From the NCBI GenBank assembly GCA_026193125.1, contig JAPHSC010000389.1:1-5209 (forward strand): a stretch of DNA of 5,209 bases, in the 5' to 3' direction. Numbering within the stretch: position 1 is the first letter of the stretch; every line of letters begins with the position of its first letter. Below are positions 1 through 5,209 of this stretch, one piece after another. A program made the translations under genes and the position numbers. A model generated the notes under the pieces. The model ran no database searches. It was not told the DNA's origin and saw only the letters and a list, made by a program, of their open reading frames with translations. The stretch comes from Gammaproteobacteria bacterium. Lineage in GTDB: Bacteria > Pseudomonadota > Gammaproteobacteria > Steroidobacterales > BM003.

Positions 1-1
1 G

Positions 2-787
2 GATGTCAGAAGAGCAGCCGTAGCAGGCATGTTTTACCCCATGGAAGCGGGATTGCTGGCCAGGCAGGTAGATGAGTTTTTTGCCCGGGCAGCAGGCGGG
101 TTGGAGCGCAGACCAAAAGCCCTGGTGGTGCCTCATGCCGGGTATGTCTACTCCGGCCCGGTTGCCGCCTCTGCCTACGAGCTTCTGCGTGAAGCCTCTG
201 CAAGTATCCAGCGCGTCGTCTTGCTGGGACCCTCGCACTATGTACCCCTTACCGGGATGGCCGTGCCGACCAGTGGAACCTTTGAGACACCCCTGGGGCG
301 CATACCCCTGGATCTGGCGGGCATTAAACGTGTGTTGACCCTGGATGCCGTCAGGCCTAGCGACGAGGCCCACCGCAGAGAACACAGCCTTGAAGTGCAG
401 CTACCATTTCTGCAGCGCTGCCTGGGCGAGTTCACGTTGTTGCCGGTGGTCGTGGGTTCCTGCGAGCCACAGAAGGTGGCGGAGTTGATCGAAAGCGAGT
501 GGGGTGATCAACAAACCCTGCTCGTTGTCAGTACGGATCTGAGTCACTACCTGCCTTACGATCGGGCCAGGGAAACTGACCGGCTGACCGCCGGACATAT
601 CCTTTCGTTGCGACCGGATTTGAGCAGCGACCAGGCTTGCGGTTGTTACGCGCTCAATGGACTGTTGCTGGCGGCGCGACGACATGCCATGGATGTCGAC
701 ACGCTTGACCTGCGAAATTCCGGCGACACGGCCGGGCCCGCTGACCGGGTCGTGGGCTATGGAGCGTTTGCCCTGTATGAAACTTGA
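2..787 (+). CDS. amrB: AmmeMemoRadiSam system protein B (MEMO family), 5' partial
   Basis: MEMO-fold protein, cytoplasmic, structurally related to LigB-type class III extradiol dioxygenases. The biochemical role of bacterial members is unsettled. The frame is open from the left edge, and the family's usual N-terminal motif (AAVAGMFYP) is encoded at 14-40, partly upstream of the first ATG (29). That ATG is therefore internal and the true start lies left of the window, possibly only a codon or so away. Visible motifs: PHAGYVYSG with its His at 134-136; GPSHYVPL with its His at 236-238; EHSLEVQLPF from 380; STDLSHY with Asp at 536-538 and His at 545-547; and NSGDTAG from 716 followed by VVGYGAF. 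The two early His match the metal-binding His49 and His81 of human MEMO1. In an alignment made from memory, human Cys244 falls on a Thr here. The 3' end overlaps amrA by 11 bases, implying coupled translation. Family assignment is very secure; function is not. Confidence 0.94.
   Translation, partial: DVRRAAVAGMFYPMEAGLLARQVDEFFARAAGGLERRPKALVVPHAGYVYSGPVAASAYELLREASASIQRVVLLGPSHYVPLTGMAVPTSGTFETPLGRIPLDLAGIKRVLTLDAVRPSDEAHRREHSLEVQLPFLQRCLGEFTLLPVVVGSCEPQKVAELIESEWGDQQTLLVVSTDLSHYLPYDRARETDRLTAGHILSLRPDLSSDQACGCYALNGLLLAARRHAMDVDTLDLRNSGDTAGPADRVVGYGAFALYET
761..764 (+). promoter_or_regulatory. Ribosome binding site supporting the amrA start
   Basis: GGAG lies 12 bases before ATG 777, inside the 3' end of amrB. 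The spacing is a little long, but this is the best purine run near the start, and the site supports 777 over the in-frame ATG at 657. Confidence 0.45.
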
Positions 788-1346
788 TGCGGATGAGCGG
801 AGCCTGTTACTCAAGATTGCGCGAAGCAGCCTGGAGTCCGGGCTGTGCCATGGCCACGCCAGCCAGCCGGATCCCGCTTCATTGCCAGAGAAGCTGTGTC
901 TGCCTGGCGCCTGTTTTGTCACCCTGCACAGGCAAGGGCGCTTGCGCGGGTGTATAGGCTCGCTTGAGGCCAGCGAACCCATGGCACAGGCCGTGGCAGG
1001 GGCGGCGTTTGCGGCAGGCTTTCGGGATCCCCGGTTTCCACCGCTATCGGCCGACGAGCTGACGCAATTGGACCTGGAGATTTCGATTCTCAGCCCGCTG
1101 CAGGAATTGGCGGTGCGCTCGGAAGAAGACCTGCTTGAGCGTCTGCGCCCGGGTATTGATGGATTGCTGCTCGAGGAGGGACGCAGGCATGCCGTGTACC
1201 TGCCCTCGGTCTGGTCCCAGTTACCAAAGCCCAGACAATTCGTCGACCAGCTGAAACTAAAGGGCGGCTGGCCCGCAGATTACTGGTCGGAGAAAATGCG
1301 GGTACGAATTTTTCAAACAGAAACTATTGAAGAACCCGCTGCCTGA
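777..1346 (+). CDS. amrA: AmmeMemoRadiSam system protein A (AMMECR1 domain)
   Basis: A 189-residue single-domain AMMECR1 protein, the usual size for bacterial AmrA, probably cytoplasmic. Motifs in order: an N-terminal helix (DERSLLLKIARSSLE, residues 6-20), the signature LRGCIGS (56-62), AGFRDPRFPPLS (80-91), a strand LEISIL (100-105), GIDGLLLEEG (126-135), LPSVW (142-146) and a C-terminal GGWPADYW segment. The start at ATG 777 is chosen because family homology begins at once (MKLDADERS) and GGAG lies at 761-764. The frame is open back to an ATG at 657, but that stretch overlaps amrB and has no AMMECR1-like sequence. The 11-base overlap with amrB fits a co-translated pair. AMMECR1 proteins are nearly universal, yet no enzymatic reaction is firmly assigned. 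The Cys in LRGCIGS is the obvious candidate functional residue. No signal peptide or membrane segment is seen. Confidence 0.94.
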   Translation: MKLDADERSLLLKIARSSLESGLCHGHASQPDPASLPEKLCLPGACFVTLHRQGRLRGCIGSLEASEPMAQAVAGAAFAAGFRDPRFPPLSADELTQLDLEISILSPLQELAVRSEEDLLERLRPGIDGLLLEEGRRHAVYLPSVWSQLPKPRQFVDQLKLKGGWPADYWSEKMRVRIFQTETIEEPAA

Positions 1347-1429
1347 GACCACCCGAAGGGTCTTGCGGTTAGCCATACGGCAACGCATGATGCACCCGTA
1401 ATTTTTCTAACTCCACGGGGGTCCGCAGC

Positions 1430-1828
1430 ATGGGACACAAGCTGGAAGGGGGCTGTCTTTGCGGAGCCCTGCGTTTTGCGGTCAGGGACGAGACAATCTG
1501 GTGCGCCCACTGTCATTGTCATATGTGCCAGAAGGCCCACGGTGCGGGCTATGTCACCTGGGTGGGGGTGGCCAACGAGCGATTTTCAATCACTCGGGGT
1601 GATGTGAACCTCAAATGGTTTGATTCGTCTGCGGGAGCCCAGAGGGGGTTTTGCGGAATTTGTGGCAGCAGTGTGTTTTTTCGTTCCAGTCGATGGCCCG
1701 GAGAGATGCACATTACCCTGGCGAATTTCGACGGGCCGATAGACCGGCAACCCCAGGGCCACGTTAATTATGCAAGCCATGTAGAATGGATGCCTGTAGA
1801 TGAGAGCCTGCCGAAAAAGGCGGATTGA
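1430..1828 (+). CDS. GFA / CENP-V family zinc protein
   Basis: A 132-residue protein of the family named after glutathione-dependent formaldehyde-activating enzyme (Gfa), a small zinc-binding beta fold, probably cytoplasmic. All seven family cysteines are present: the GGCLCGA pair (Cys9, Cys11), the CHCHMC cluster (Cys28, Cys30, Cys33) and FCGICGSS (Cys75, Cys78). By family knowledge, Cys9/11/75/78 would hold one structural zinc and Cys28/30/33 a second, glutathione-responsive one. QKAHGAGYVTW, the family's QKAHG segment, follows the cluster. The annotation 'formaldehyde-activating enzyme' is often over-applied: most such paralogues have no known substrate, and no formaldehyde or glutathione pathway gene lies nearby. 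The start ATG 1430 follows a G-rich run (1416-1421) at 8 bases. An 83-base gap separates it from amrA, so it may be transcribed with it or alone. Confidence 0.9.
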   Translation: MGHKLEGGCLCGALRFAVRDETIWCAHCHCHMCQKAHGAGYVTWVGVANERFSITRGDVNLKWFDSSAGAQRGFCGICGSSVFFRSSRWPGEMHITLANFDGPIDRQPQGHVNYASHVEWMPVDESLPKKAD

Positions 1829-1855
1829 CACGGGCGGGCGTCGCATTGCCGGCAA

Positions 1856-1863
1856 AAGGGGAG
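1856..1863 (+). promoter_or_regulatory. Strong ribosome binding site before a TTG start
   Basis: AAGGGGAG ends 7 bases before TTG 1871, an ideal Shine-Dalgarno position. It is the main support for starting the beta-barrel gene at this TTG. The only nearby ATG (1908) is in another frame. Confidence 0.6.
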
Positions 1864-1870
1864 TTCCCGT

Positions 1871-2506
1871 TTGAATTGTTTGACTGATATTTGCCACGGG
1901 GGGTTCAATGCGCGTGCGCTTACCCTCGCAGGAATTCTTTTCAGCTCTGCAGCCTGGTCGGCCCAACCCGAGGAGTCCTACCTGGGCCTGGGTTTTGGCT
2001 CGTCGGACTTTCCCCAGATGTACGAACTGGGCGCAGCCTGGCCGGGTGTTTCCGGTGTGCAGGCGGAGGAGAGCTCGCAGGCGTGGAAATTTTTCACCGG
2101 CTACCAGTTTTCCAACTGGTTGGCAGTGGAAACGGCCTGGGTGGATTTCGGTGATGCTCGGGTAGAAACCGACCTGCAGGAGGGCGGTACTGCTGCACTG
2201 AAGCTTTACAGCGCTGGTTTCGAATTCTCGGCGCTGGCCACCTGGTCGGTAACCGCCGAGGTGCAGGTGTTTGCGCGTGCCGGTGTGCTGGCCTGGAAAA
2301 GTCAGCCACAGCTGGACCTGTCAGAGGGCCTGCCGATCGCCGATTTTACTACTCCGGACAAGAAAGGCTACGCACCGGTACTGGGCCTGGGTGGCCAGTG
2401 GGATTTCAATCCGCGAACGTCGCTCAGACTGGACTGGAGCACCTACATTGACCTGGCCGACGGTGATCCGCAGACCTGGTTGTTATATATCATCAGACGG
2501 TATTAG
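1871..2506 (+). CDS. Outer-membrane beta-barrel protein (OmpA-like barrel)
   Basis: Predicted 211-residue exported protein. A hydrophobic stretch (ALTLAGILFSSAAWSA, residues 16-31) resembles a Sec signal peptide with cleavage near AWSA-QPEE. The rest alternates hydrophobic and polar residues in about eight stretches: YLGLGFG, WKFFTGYQF, LAVETAWVDFG, LKLYSAGFEF, EVQVFARAGVLAW, YAPVLGLGGQW, SLRLDWSTYID and WLLYIIRRY. That strand number and the GYQFSNWLAVE...VDFGDA pattern match the eight-stranded OmpA-like/OMP_b-brl group. A structural or surface role is likely; no specific ligand can be named. Both ends are odd. The start must be TTG (1871 or 1880), and the first 15 residues (two Cys, little positive charge) look unlike a signal-peptide n-region. 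The last strand lacks the usual Tyr-x-Phe ending. A frameshift or early decay is possible (see findings). Barrel family fairly sure; exact ends unsure. Confidence 0.68.
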   Translation: MNCLTDICHGGFNARALTLAGILFSSAAWSAQPEESYLGLGFGSSDFPQMYELGAAWPGVSGVQAEESSQAWKFFTGYQFSNWLAVETAWVDFGDARVETDLQEGGTAALKLYSAGFEFSALATWSVTAEVQVFARAGVLAWKSQPQLDLSEGLPIADFTTPDKKGYAPVLGLGGQWDFNPRTSLRLDWSTYIDLADGDPQTWLLYIIRRY

Positions 2507-2691
2507 CGCTGTTTTGAGTACTCCGGGTCTGGCGACTGGCATCGCACGCAGGAGAACCTGGCGATACACGATGGTAGTTGGCAAGCGGCAAGACGTTCCG
2601 AGTGCCGACCTGGAAATTGCTGCATGTTGCATTTGAATTTTTTGCTTGAAGTTATGCCGGAGCAGACTGGTATTAACCCGGAAGTAGATAC
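2507..2691 (+). other. Gap between the barrel gene and fieF
   Basis: 185 bases without a convincing gene. The last 80 bases are AT-richer, with a T-run near 2638-2643, so a promoter for fieF probably lies here. The best pair I see, TTGAAG (2646-2651) and TATTAA (2671-2676), has a 19-base spacer and is weak. No rho-independent terminator follows the barrel gene. GGAAG at 2680-2684, 7 bases before ATG 2692, is the fieF ribosome binding site. The frame of the barrel gene stays open through this whole gap. Confidence 0.4.
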
Positions 2692-3615
2692 ATGAATACC
2701 CATGCCGGTCACGATGAATCCGTGCGTCTTCTGAACCTTGCGACCAGGGCCTCGGTGCTGACCGCCGGGTGCCTGGTGGTTGTGAAAATCGTGGCCTGGA
2801 TGATGACCGGCTCGGTCAGCCTGCTCGCAAGTCTGATTGATTCGCTCATGGATGGCCTGGCCTCATTAATCAACTTGTTTGCCGTGCGCTACGCGCTGGT
2901 TCCCGCCGACAAGGAGCACCCTTTCGGCCACGGCAAAGCGGAGTTCCTGGCCGGACTCGGCCAGTCACTTTTGATAGCTGCCAGCGCAACGTTTTTGTTT
3001 TTCCACGCCTATCAACGACTGCTGTCGCCCCAGCCGGTGGATCAGCCAGCGGTGGGCGTGGCGGTCAGTATTGTCGCTATTCTTGCCACGATGGCGTTGC
3101 TGTCCATTCAATGGAAGGTTATCAAGCGCACCGGGTCTGTCGCCATCAAGGCGGATTCGCTGCATTACGTGGGAGACCTGTTTACCAACCTTGCTGTCCT
3201 GGTGGCCATGGCGGCGTCTTATGGCGGCTGGTATTACGTGGATCCTATTCTTGCCGTCGTGATTGGCCTGGTGATCCTCTATAGCGCCGTGCAGATAGGC
3301 CACGAAGCGGTGCAGCTGTTAATGGACCGGGAACTGCCGGCAGAGATGCAGCACGAAATCCAGGACATCGCCATGGCGCATCCCGAGGTCCTGGGTGTGC
3401 ATGAGTTGCGCACCCGTCAGTCCGGCAGGGTGTTGTTTATCCAGTTGCACCTGGAGATGGCAGGCGATTTGCCGCTGTCGGTGGCGCATGCCATAGGTGA
3501 CGAAGTGGAGGCCGAAATCGAACACGCCTTTCCGCTGGCAGACGTACTCATCCATCATGATCCTGCTCCGCCCGAAGCGCTGCGGATCAATCAGCAGGCA
3601 GACGATAAGACGTAA
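2692..3615 (+). CDS. fieF: FieF/YiiP-type cation-efflux transporter (CDF family)
   Basis: A 307-residue inner-membrane divalent cation/proton antiporter that exports Zn, Fe or Cd from the cytoplasm, probably as a homodimer. Six hydrophobic helices span about residues 12-210, followed by a cytoplasmic metal-sensing domain (213-295). Compared with E. coli YiiP recalled from memory, every metal site is kept at a constant offset of five: transport site Asp50, Asp54, His158, Asp162; interface site Asp73, His76, His80 (ADKEHPFGHGKAE); and the C-terminal site His237, His253, His266, His288, Asp290. Shared blocks include GSVSLLASLIDSLMD, RADxLHY-like KADSLHYVGD, HELRTRQSG and FIQLHLEM. Length and start match the family, and GGAAG sits 7 bases before the ATG. 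Substrate choice between Zn and Fe cannot be read from sequence. The gene ends in a strong terminator. No metal-responsive operator was recognised. Confidence 0.96.
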   Translation: MNTHAGHDESVRLLNLATRASVLTAGCLVVVKIVAWMMTGSVSLLASLIDSLMDGLASLINLFAVRYALVPADKEHPFGHGKAEFLAGLGQSLLIAASATFLFFHAYQRLLSPQPVDQPAVGVAVSIVAILATMALLSIQWKVIKRTGSVAIKADSLHYVGDLFTNLAVLVAMAASYGGWYYVDPILAVVIGLVILYSAVQIGHEAVQLLMDRELPAEMQHEIQDIAMAHPEVLGVHELRTRQSGRVLFIQLHLEMAGDLPLSVAHAIGDEVEAEIEHAFPLADVLIHHDPAPPEALRINQQADDKT

Positions 3616-3640
3616 AAAGGGGCGCCAGGGCGCCCCTTTT
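3615..3640. terminator. Bidirectional rho-independent terminator
   Basis: A perfect 12-base inverted repeat (AAAAGGGGCGCC and GGCGCCCCTTTT) is separated by two bases, so the working loop is about four bases. A GC-only stem core is flanked by A4 and T4, giving a U-run on both strands. It begins at the last base of the fieF stop codon and lies 20 bases past the stop of the convergent M2 peptidase gene, so it can end both transcripts. Confidence 0.92.
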
Positions 3641-3660
3641 ATTACCCTGCAACTGAAGGT

Positions 3661-5209
3661 TTACCAGCCGCAGGTTTTGCCCTGGTTCTCCGCCTCCAGC
3701 CAGTTCATCAAGGGCTTAAAGTACTCGATGATGGCAGTGGCATCCATTTCCCGAGTGCCTGTCAGGGCCTCCAACGCCTCGGGCCAGGGTTTGCTTTGAC
3801 CCAGCGCAAGCATACTGGAGAGTTTTTCACCGGCTTGCTTGCTGCCGTAGATGGAGCACTGGTGCAACGGCCCCTTGAAGCCGGCTGCGTCACACATGGC
3901 CTTGTGGAACTGGAACTGGAGTATTCGGGCCAGGAAATAGCGCGTGTAGGGCGTGTTGGCCGGAATGTGATACTTGGCGCCCGGATCGAAATCCGCCTCG
4001 CTGCGGGCGACTGGCGCTGCGACACCCTGAAATTCGGTACGCAGATCCCACCAGCTCTGGTTGTACTGTTCCGGGCTGATCTTTCCGGCAAATACATCCC
4101 AGCGCCACTGGTCGATCAGCTTCCCAAACGGCAGGAAGGCGATCTTGTCCAGGGCTTCCTTCATCTGGTAGTTGATCAGCGCGTGCTCGTCTTCCGTGTA
4201 TTCGCCCAGCAGACCCACTTTCTGGTAGTAGCCGGGTGTCATGGACAGGGTCAAGGCATCGCCGATGGCCTCGTGGAAACCATCATTGGCTCCGCGTCTG
4301 AAGATAGGTGGCAGCTCGCTGTAGTAAAGGTAGTAATAGATGTGGCCCAGTTCGTGGTAGATGGTGACCAGGTCTTCCTCGGTTGGATCGGTGCACATCT
4401 TGATGCGCACGTCATTGACCTTGGGGTCCATATCCCAGGCGCTGGGATGACACACTACCTCGCGGTCCCTGGGCTTCACCATCATCGACTTTTCCCAGAA
4501 ACTGGCGGGCAGGGATTTCAAACCCATTGAGGTATAGAAGGATTCCGCTGACTTGAACATTCGGGTTGCGTCGTAGCCTTGTTCCTGCAGACTCGCCGAG
4601 ATATCAACCTTCTGCCCACTATTACTGGGATAGGGTTCCACCAGCGGATAAATGTTGCCCCATTCCTGGGCCCACATATTGCCCAGCAGATGCGCCGGGA
4701 TGGGCTTGCCGGCGGGTACCCTGTCCTCGCCATATACCTCGCCAAGCTTATCCCGGACGAAGCATTGCAGCTGTTCGTAAAGGGGCTTCACCTGGTTCCA
4801 GAGCCGATTGGCCTCGGCTTCAAATTCGTCGGAACTCATGTCGTAGCCGGCTTTCCAAAGATCGCCGGTGTCCTTGTAGCCAAGCTCCCGTGCGCCTTCG
4901 TTCATCAGCTCGGCGAATTCCTGGTAGTCAGCACGCATGGGCGGGGAAATGGTGCGCCATCCCGTCCAGGCATCCAGCAGCTCATCGTAGTCATGGCTCT
5001 TGGCCATGATCTCCATCAACTCTTCCAGACCCTTGCACTCGCCGCCGGCATTACAGTATTTCCCCTGGCCATACATGGAGCTGAGCTTGCTGGCAATGGC
5101 CGCCAGCCGGGCCACCTTGTCTTCCGCCCTGGGCGCCGGAAGTGCCTGGGACGAGGTAAGAATATGCAGCCCGCGGGCTACGTCCTTATCCAGCGCCAGG
5201 CCCTGGAAA
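3661..5209 (-). CDS. M2 family peptidase (ACE-like dipeptidyl carboxypeptidase), 5' partial
   Basis: Zinc metallopeptidase homologous to angiotensin-converting enzyme, expected to remove C-terminal dipeptides from oligopeptides in the periplasm. About 515 residues are visible; the N-terminus, including any signal peptide, is beyond the right edge. The frame stays open to 5208 and the extra 31 codons (DKDVARGLHILTS, LPAPRAEDK) look like M2 sequence, so GTG 5115 is internal. Numbered from that GTG: HELGH at 254-258 (bases 4342-4356), the third zinc ligand Glu282 in FHEAIGD exactly 24 residues after the second His, as in testis ACE, and Lys381, His383, Tyr390, Arg392, Tyr393 in KYHIPANTPYTRYF, matching Lys511, His513, Tyr520, Arg522, Tyr523. 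Three canonical disulfide pairs are present (YC/EC, VCH/MCT, MCD/QCS), supporting export. HPSAW replaces the human HASAW. There are two extra Cys. It ends at the shared terminator with no operon partner visible. Confidence 0.97.
   Translation of the reverse strand, partial: FQGLALDKDVARGLHILTSSQALPAPRAEDKVARLAAIASKLSSMYGQGKYCNAGGECKGLEELMEIMAKSHDYDELLDAWTGWRTISPPMRADYQEFAELMNEGARELGYKDTGDLWKAGYDMSSDEFEAEANRLWNQVKPLYEQLQCFVRDKLGEVYGEDRVPAGKPIPAHLLGNMWAQEWGNIYPLVEPYPSNSGQKVDISASLQEQGYDATRMFKSAESFYTSMGLKSLPASFWEKSMMVKPRDREVVCHPSAWDMDPKVNDVRIKMCTDPTEEDLVTIYHELGHIYYYLYYSELPPIFRRGANDGFHEAIGDALTLSMTPGYYQKVGLLGEYTEDEHALINYQMKEALDKIAFLPFGKLIDQWRWDVFAGKISPEQYNQSWWDLRTEFQGVAAPVARSEADFDPGAKYHIPANTPYTRYFLARILQFQFHKAMCDAAGFKGPLHQCSIYGSKQAGEKLSSMLALGQSKPWPEALEALTGTREMDATAIIEYFKPLMNWLEAENQGKTCGW

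Noticed and set aside
657..776. Extension of amrA to ATG 657
   Set aside because: The extra 40 residues lie inside amrB, show no AMMECR1 similarity, and would give a 120-base overlap; ATG 777 fits family length and homology.
401..982. 193-codon minus-strand open frame across the amrB-amrA junction
   Set aside because: Antisense to two clearly conserved genes; composition is Arg/Ser/Gln-rich, typical of a shadow frame.
1346..1363. AGACC/GGTCT hairpin just after amrA as a terminator
   Set aside because: Only five base pairs with an eight-base loop and no following T-run.
1908..2165. 85-codon frame from ATG 1908 as a separate gene
   Set aside because: It overlaps the barrel gene, and its translation beyond the first few codons shows no domain or strand pattern; only its ATG is of interest as a possible frameshifted start.
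2571..2636. Small 21-residue open frame (MVVGKRQDVPS...) before fieF
   Set aside because: No well-placed ribosome binding site (GGAG is 16 bases away) and no recognisable feature.
2646..2676. TTGAAG/TATTAA promoter for fieF
   Set aside because: Each hexamer matches only 4 of 6 consensus bases and the spacer is 19 bases; too weak to annotate on its own.
3796..4530. Long 244-codon open frame on the plus strand opposite the M2 peptidase
   Set aside because: It is fully antisense to a gene with unmistakable catalytic motifs. The translation shows no recognisable domain, and such shadows are common opposite GC-rich genes.

Overview
This window looks like an ordinary chromosomal stretch of a moderately GC-rich Gram-negative bacterium, most likely a gammaproteobacterium. 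The clues are an E. coli YiiP-like FieF transporter, an outer-membrane beta-barrel protein, and a periplasmic-type M2 peptidase with disulfide-forming cysteines. Closer placement, for example in a marine gammaproteobacterial group, is only a guess. There is no sign of mobile elements, phage genes, CRISPR repeats, tRNA or rRNA.

Layout. Positions 1-787 (+) hold most of a MEMO-family protein (AmmeMemoRadiSam system protein B), whose first codons lie left of the window. It overlaps by 11 bases the AMMECR1-domain protein (system protein A, 777-1346, +). After an 83-base gap comes a small GFA/CENP-V-type zinc protein (1430-1828, +). A small predicted outer-membrane beta-barrel protein follows (1871-2506, +); both ends of its reading frame are awkward. 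A 185-base gap precedes a FieF/YiiP cation-efflux transporter (2692-3615, +). A perfect inverted repeat at 3615-3640 forms a bidirectional terminator. A large M2-family peptidase related to angiotensin-converting enzyme (3661-5209, -) converges on it and runs off the right edge.

How the genes work together. The AmrB-AmrA pair is a clear functional unit, normally accompanied by a radical SAM protein (AmrS), which could lie just left of the window. The GFA-like protein, the barrel, FieF and the M2 peptidase show no obvious shared pathway. The four plus-strand spacings after AmrA (41-185 bases) neither prove nor exclude co-transcription.

Most worth checking: the under-characterised AmrB/AmrA pair, a possible frameshift at the signal peptide of the barrel protein, an in-frame open stretch after that protein's stop codon which ends in an ATGA overlap with fieF, and a bacterial ACE-like peptidase with intact catalytic residues and two extra cysteines. 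I did not find a convincing new system here.
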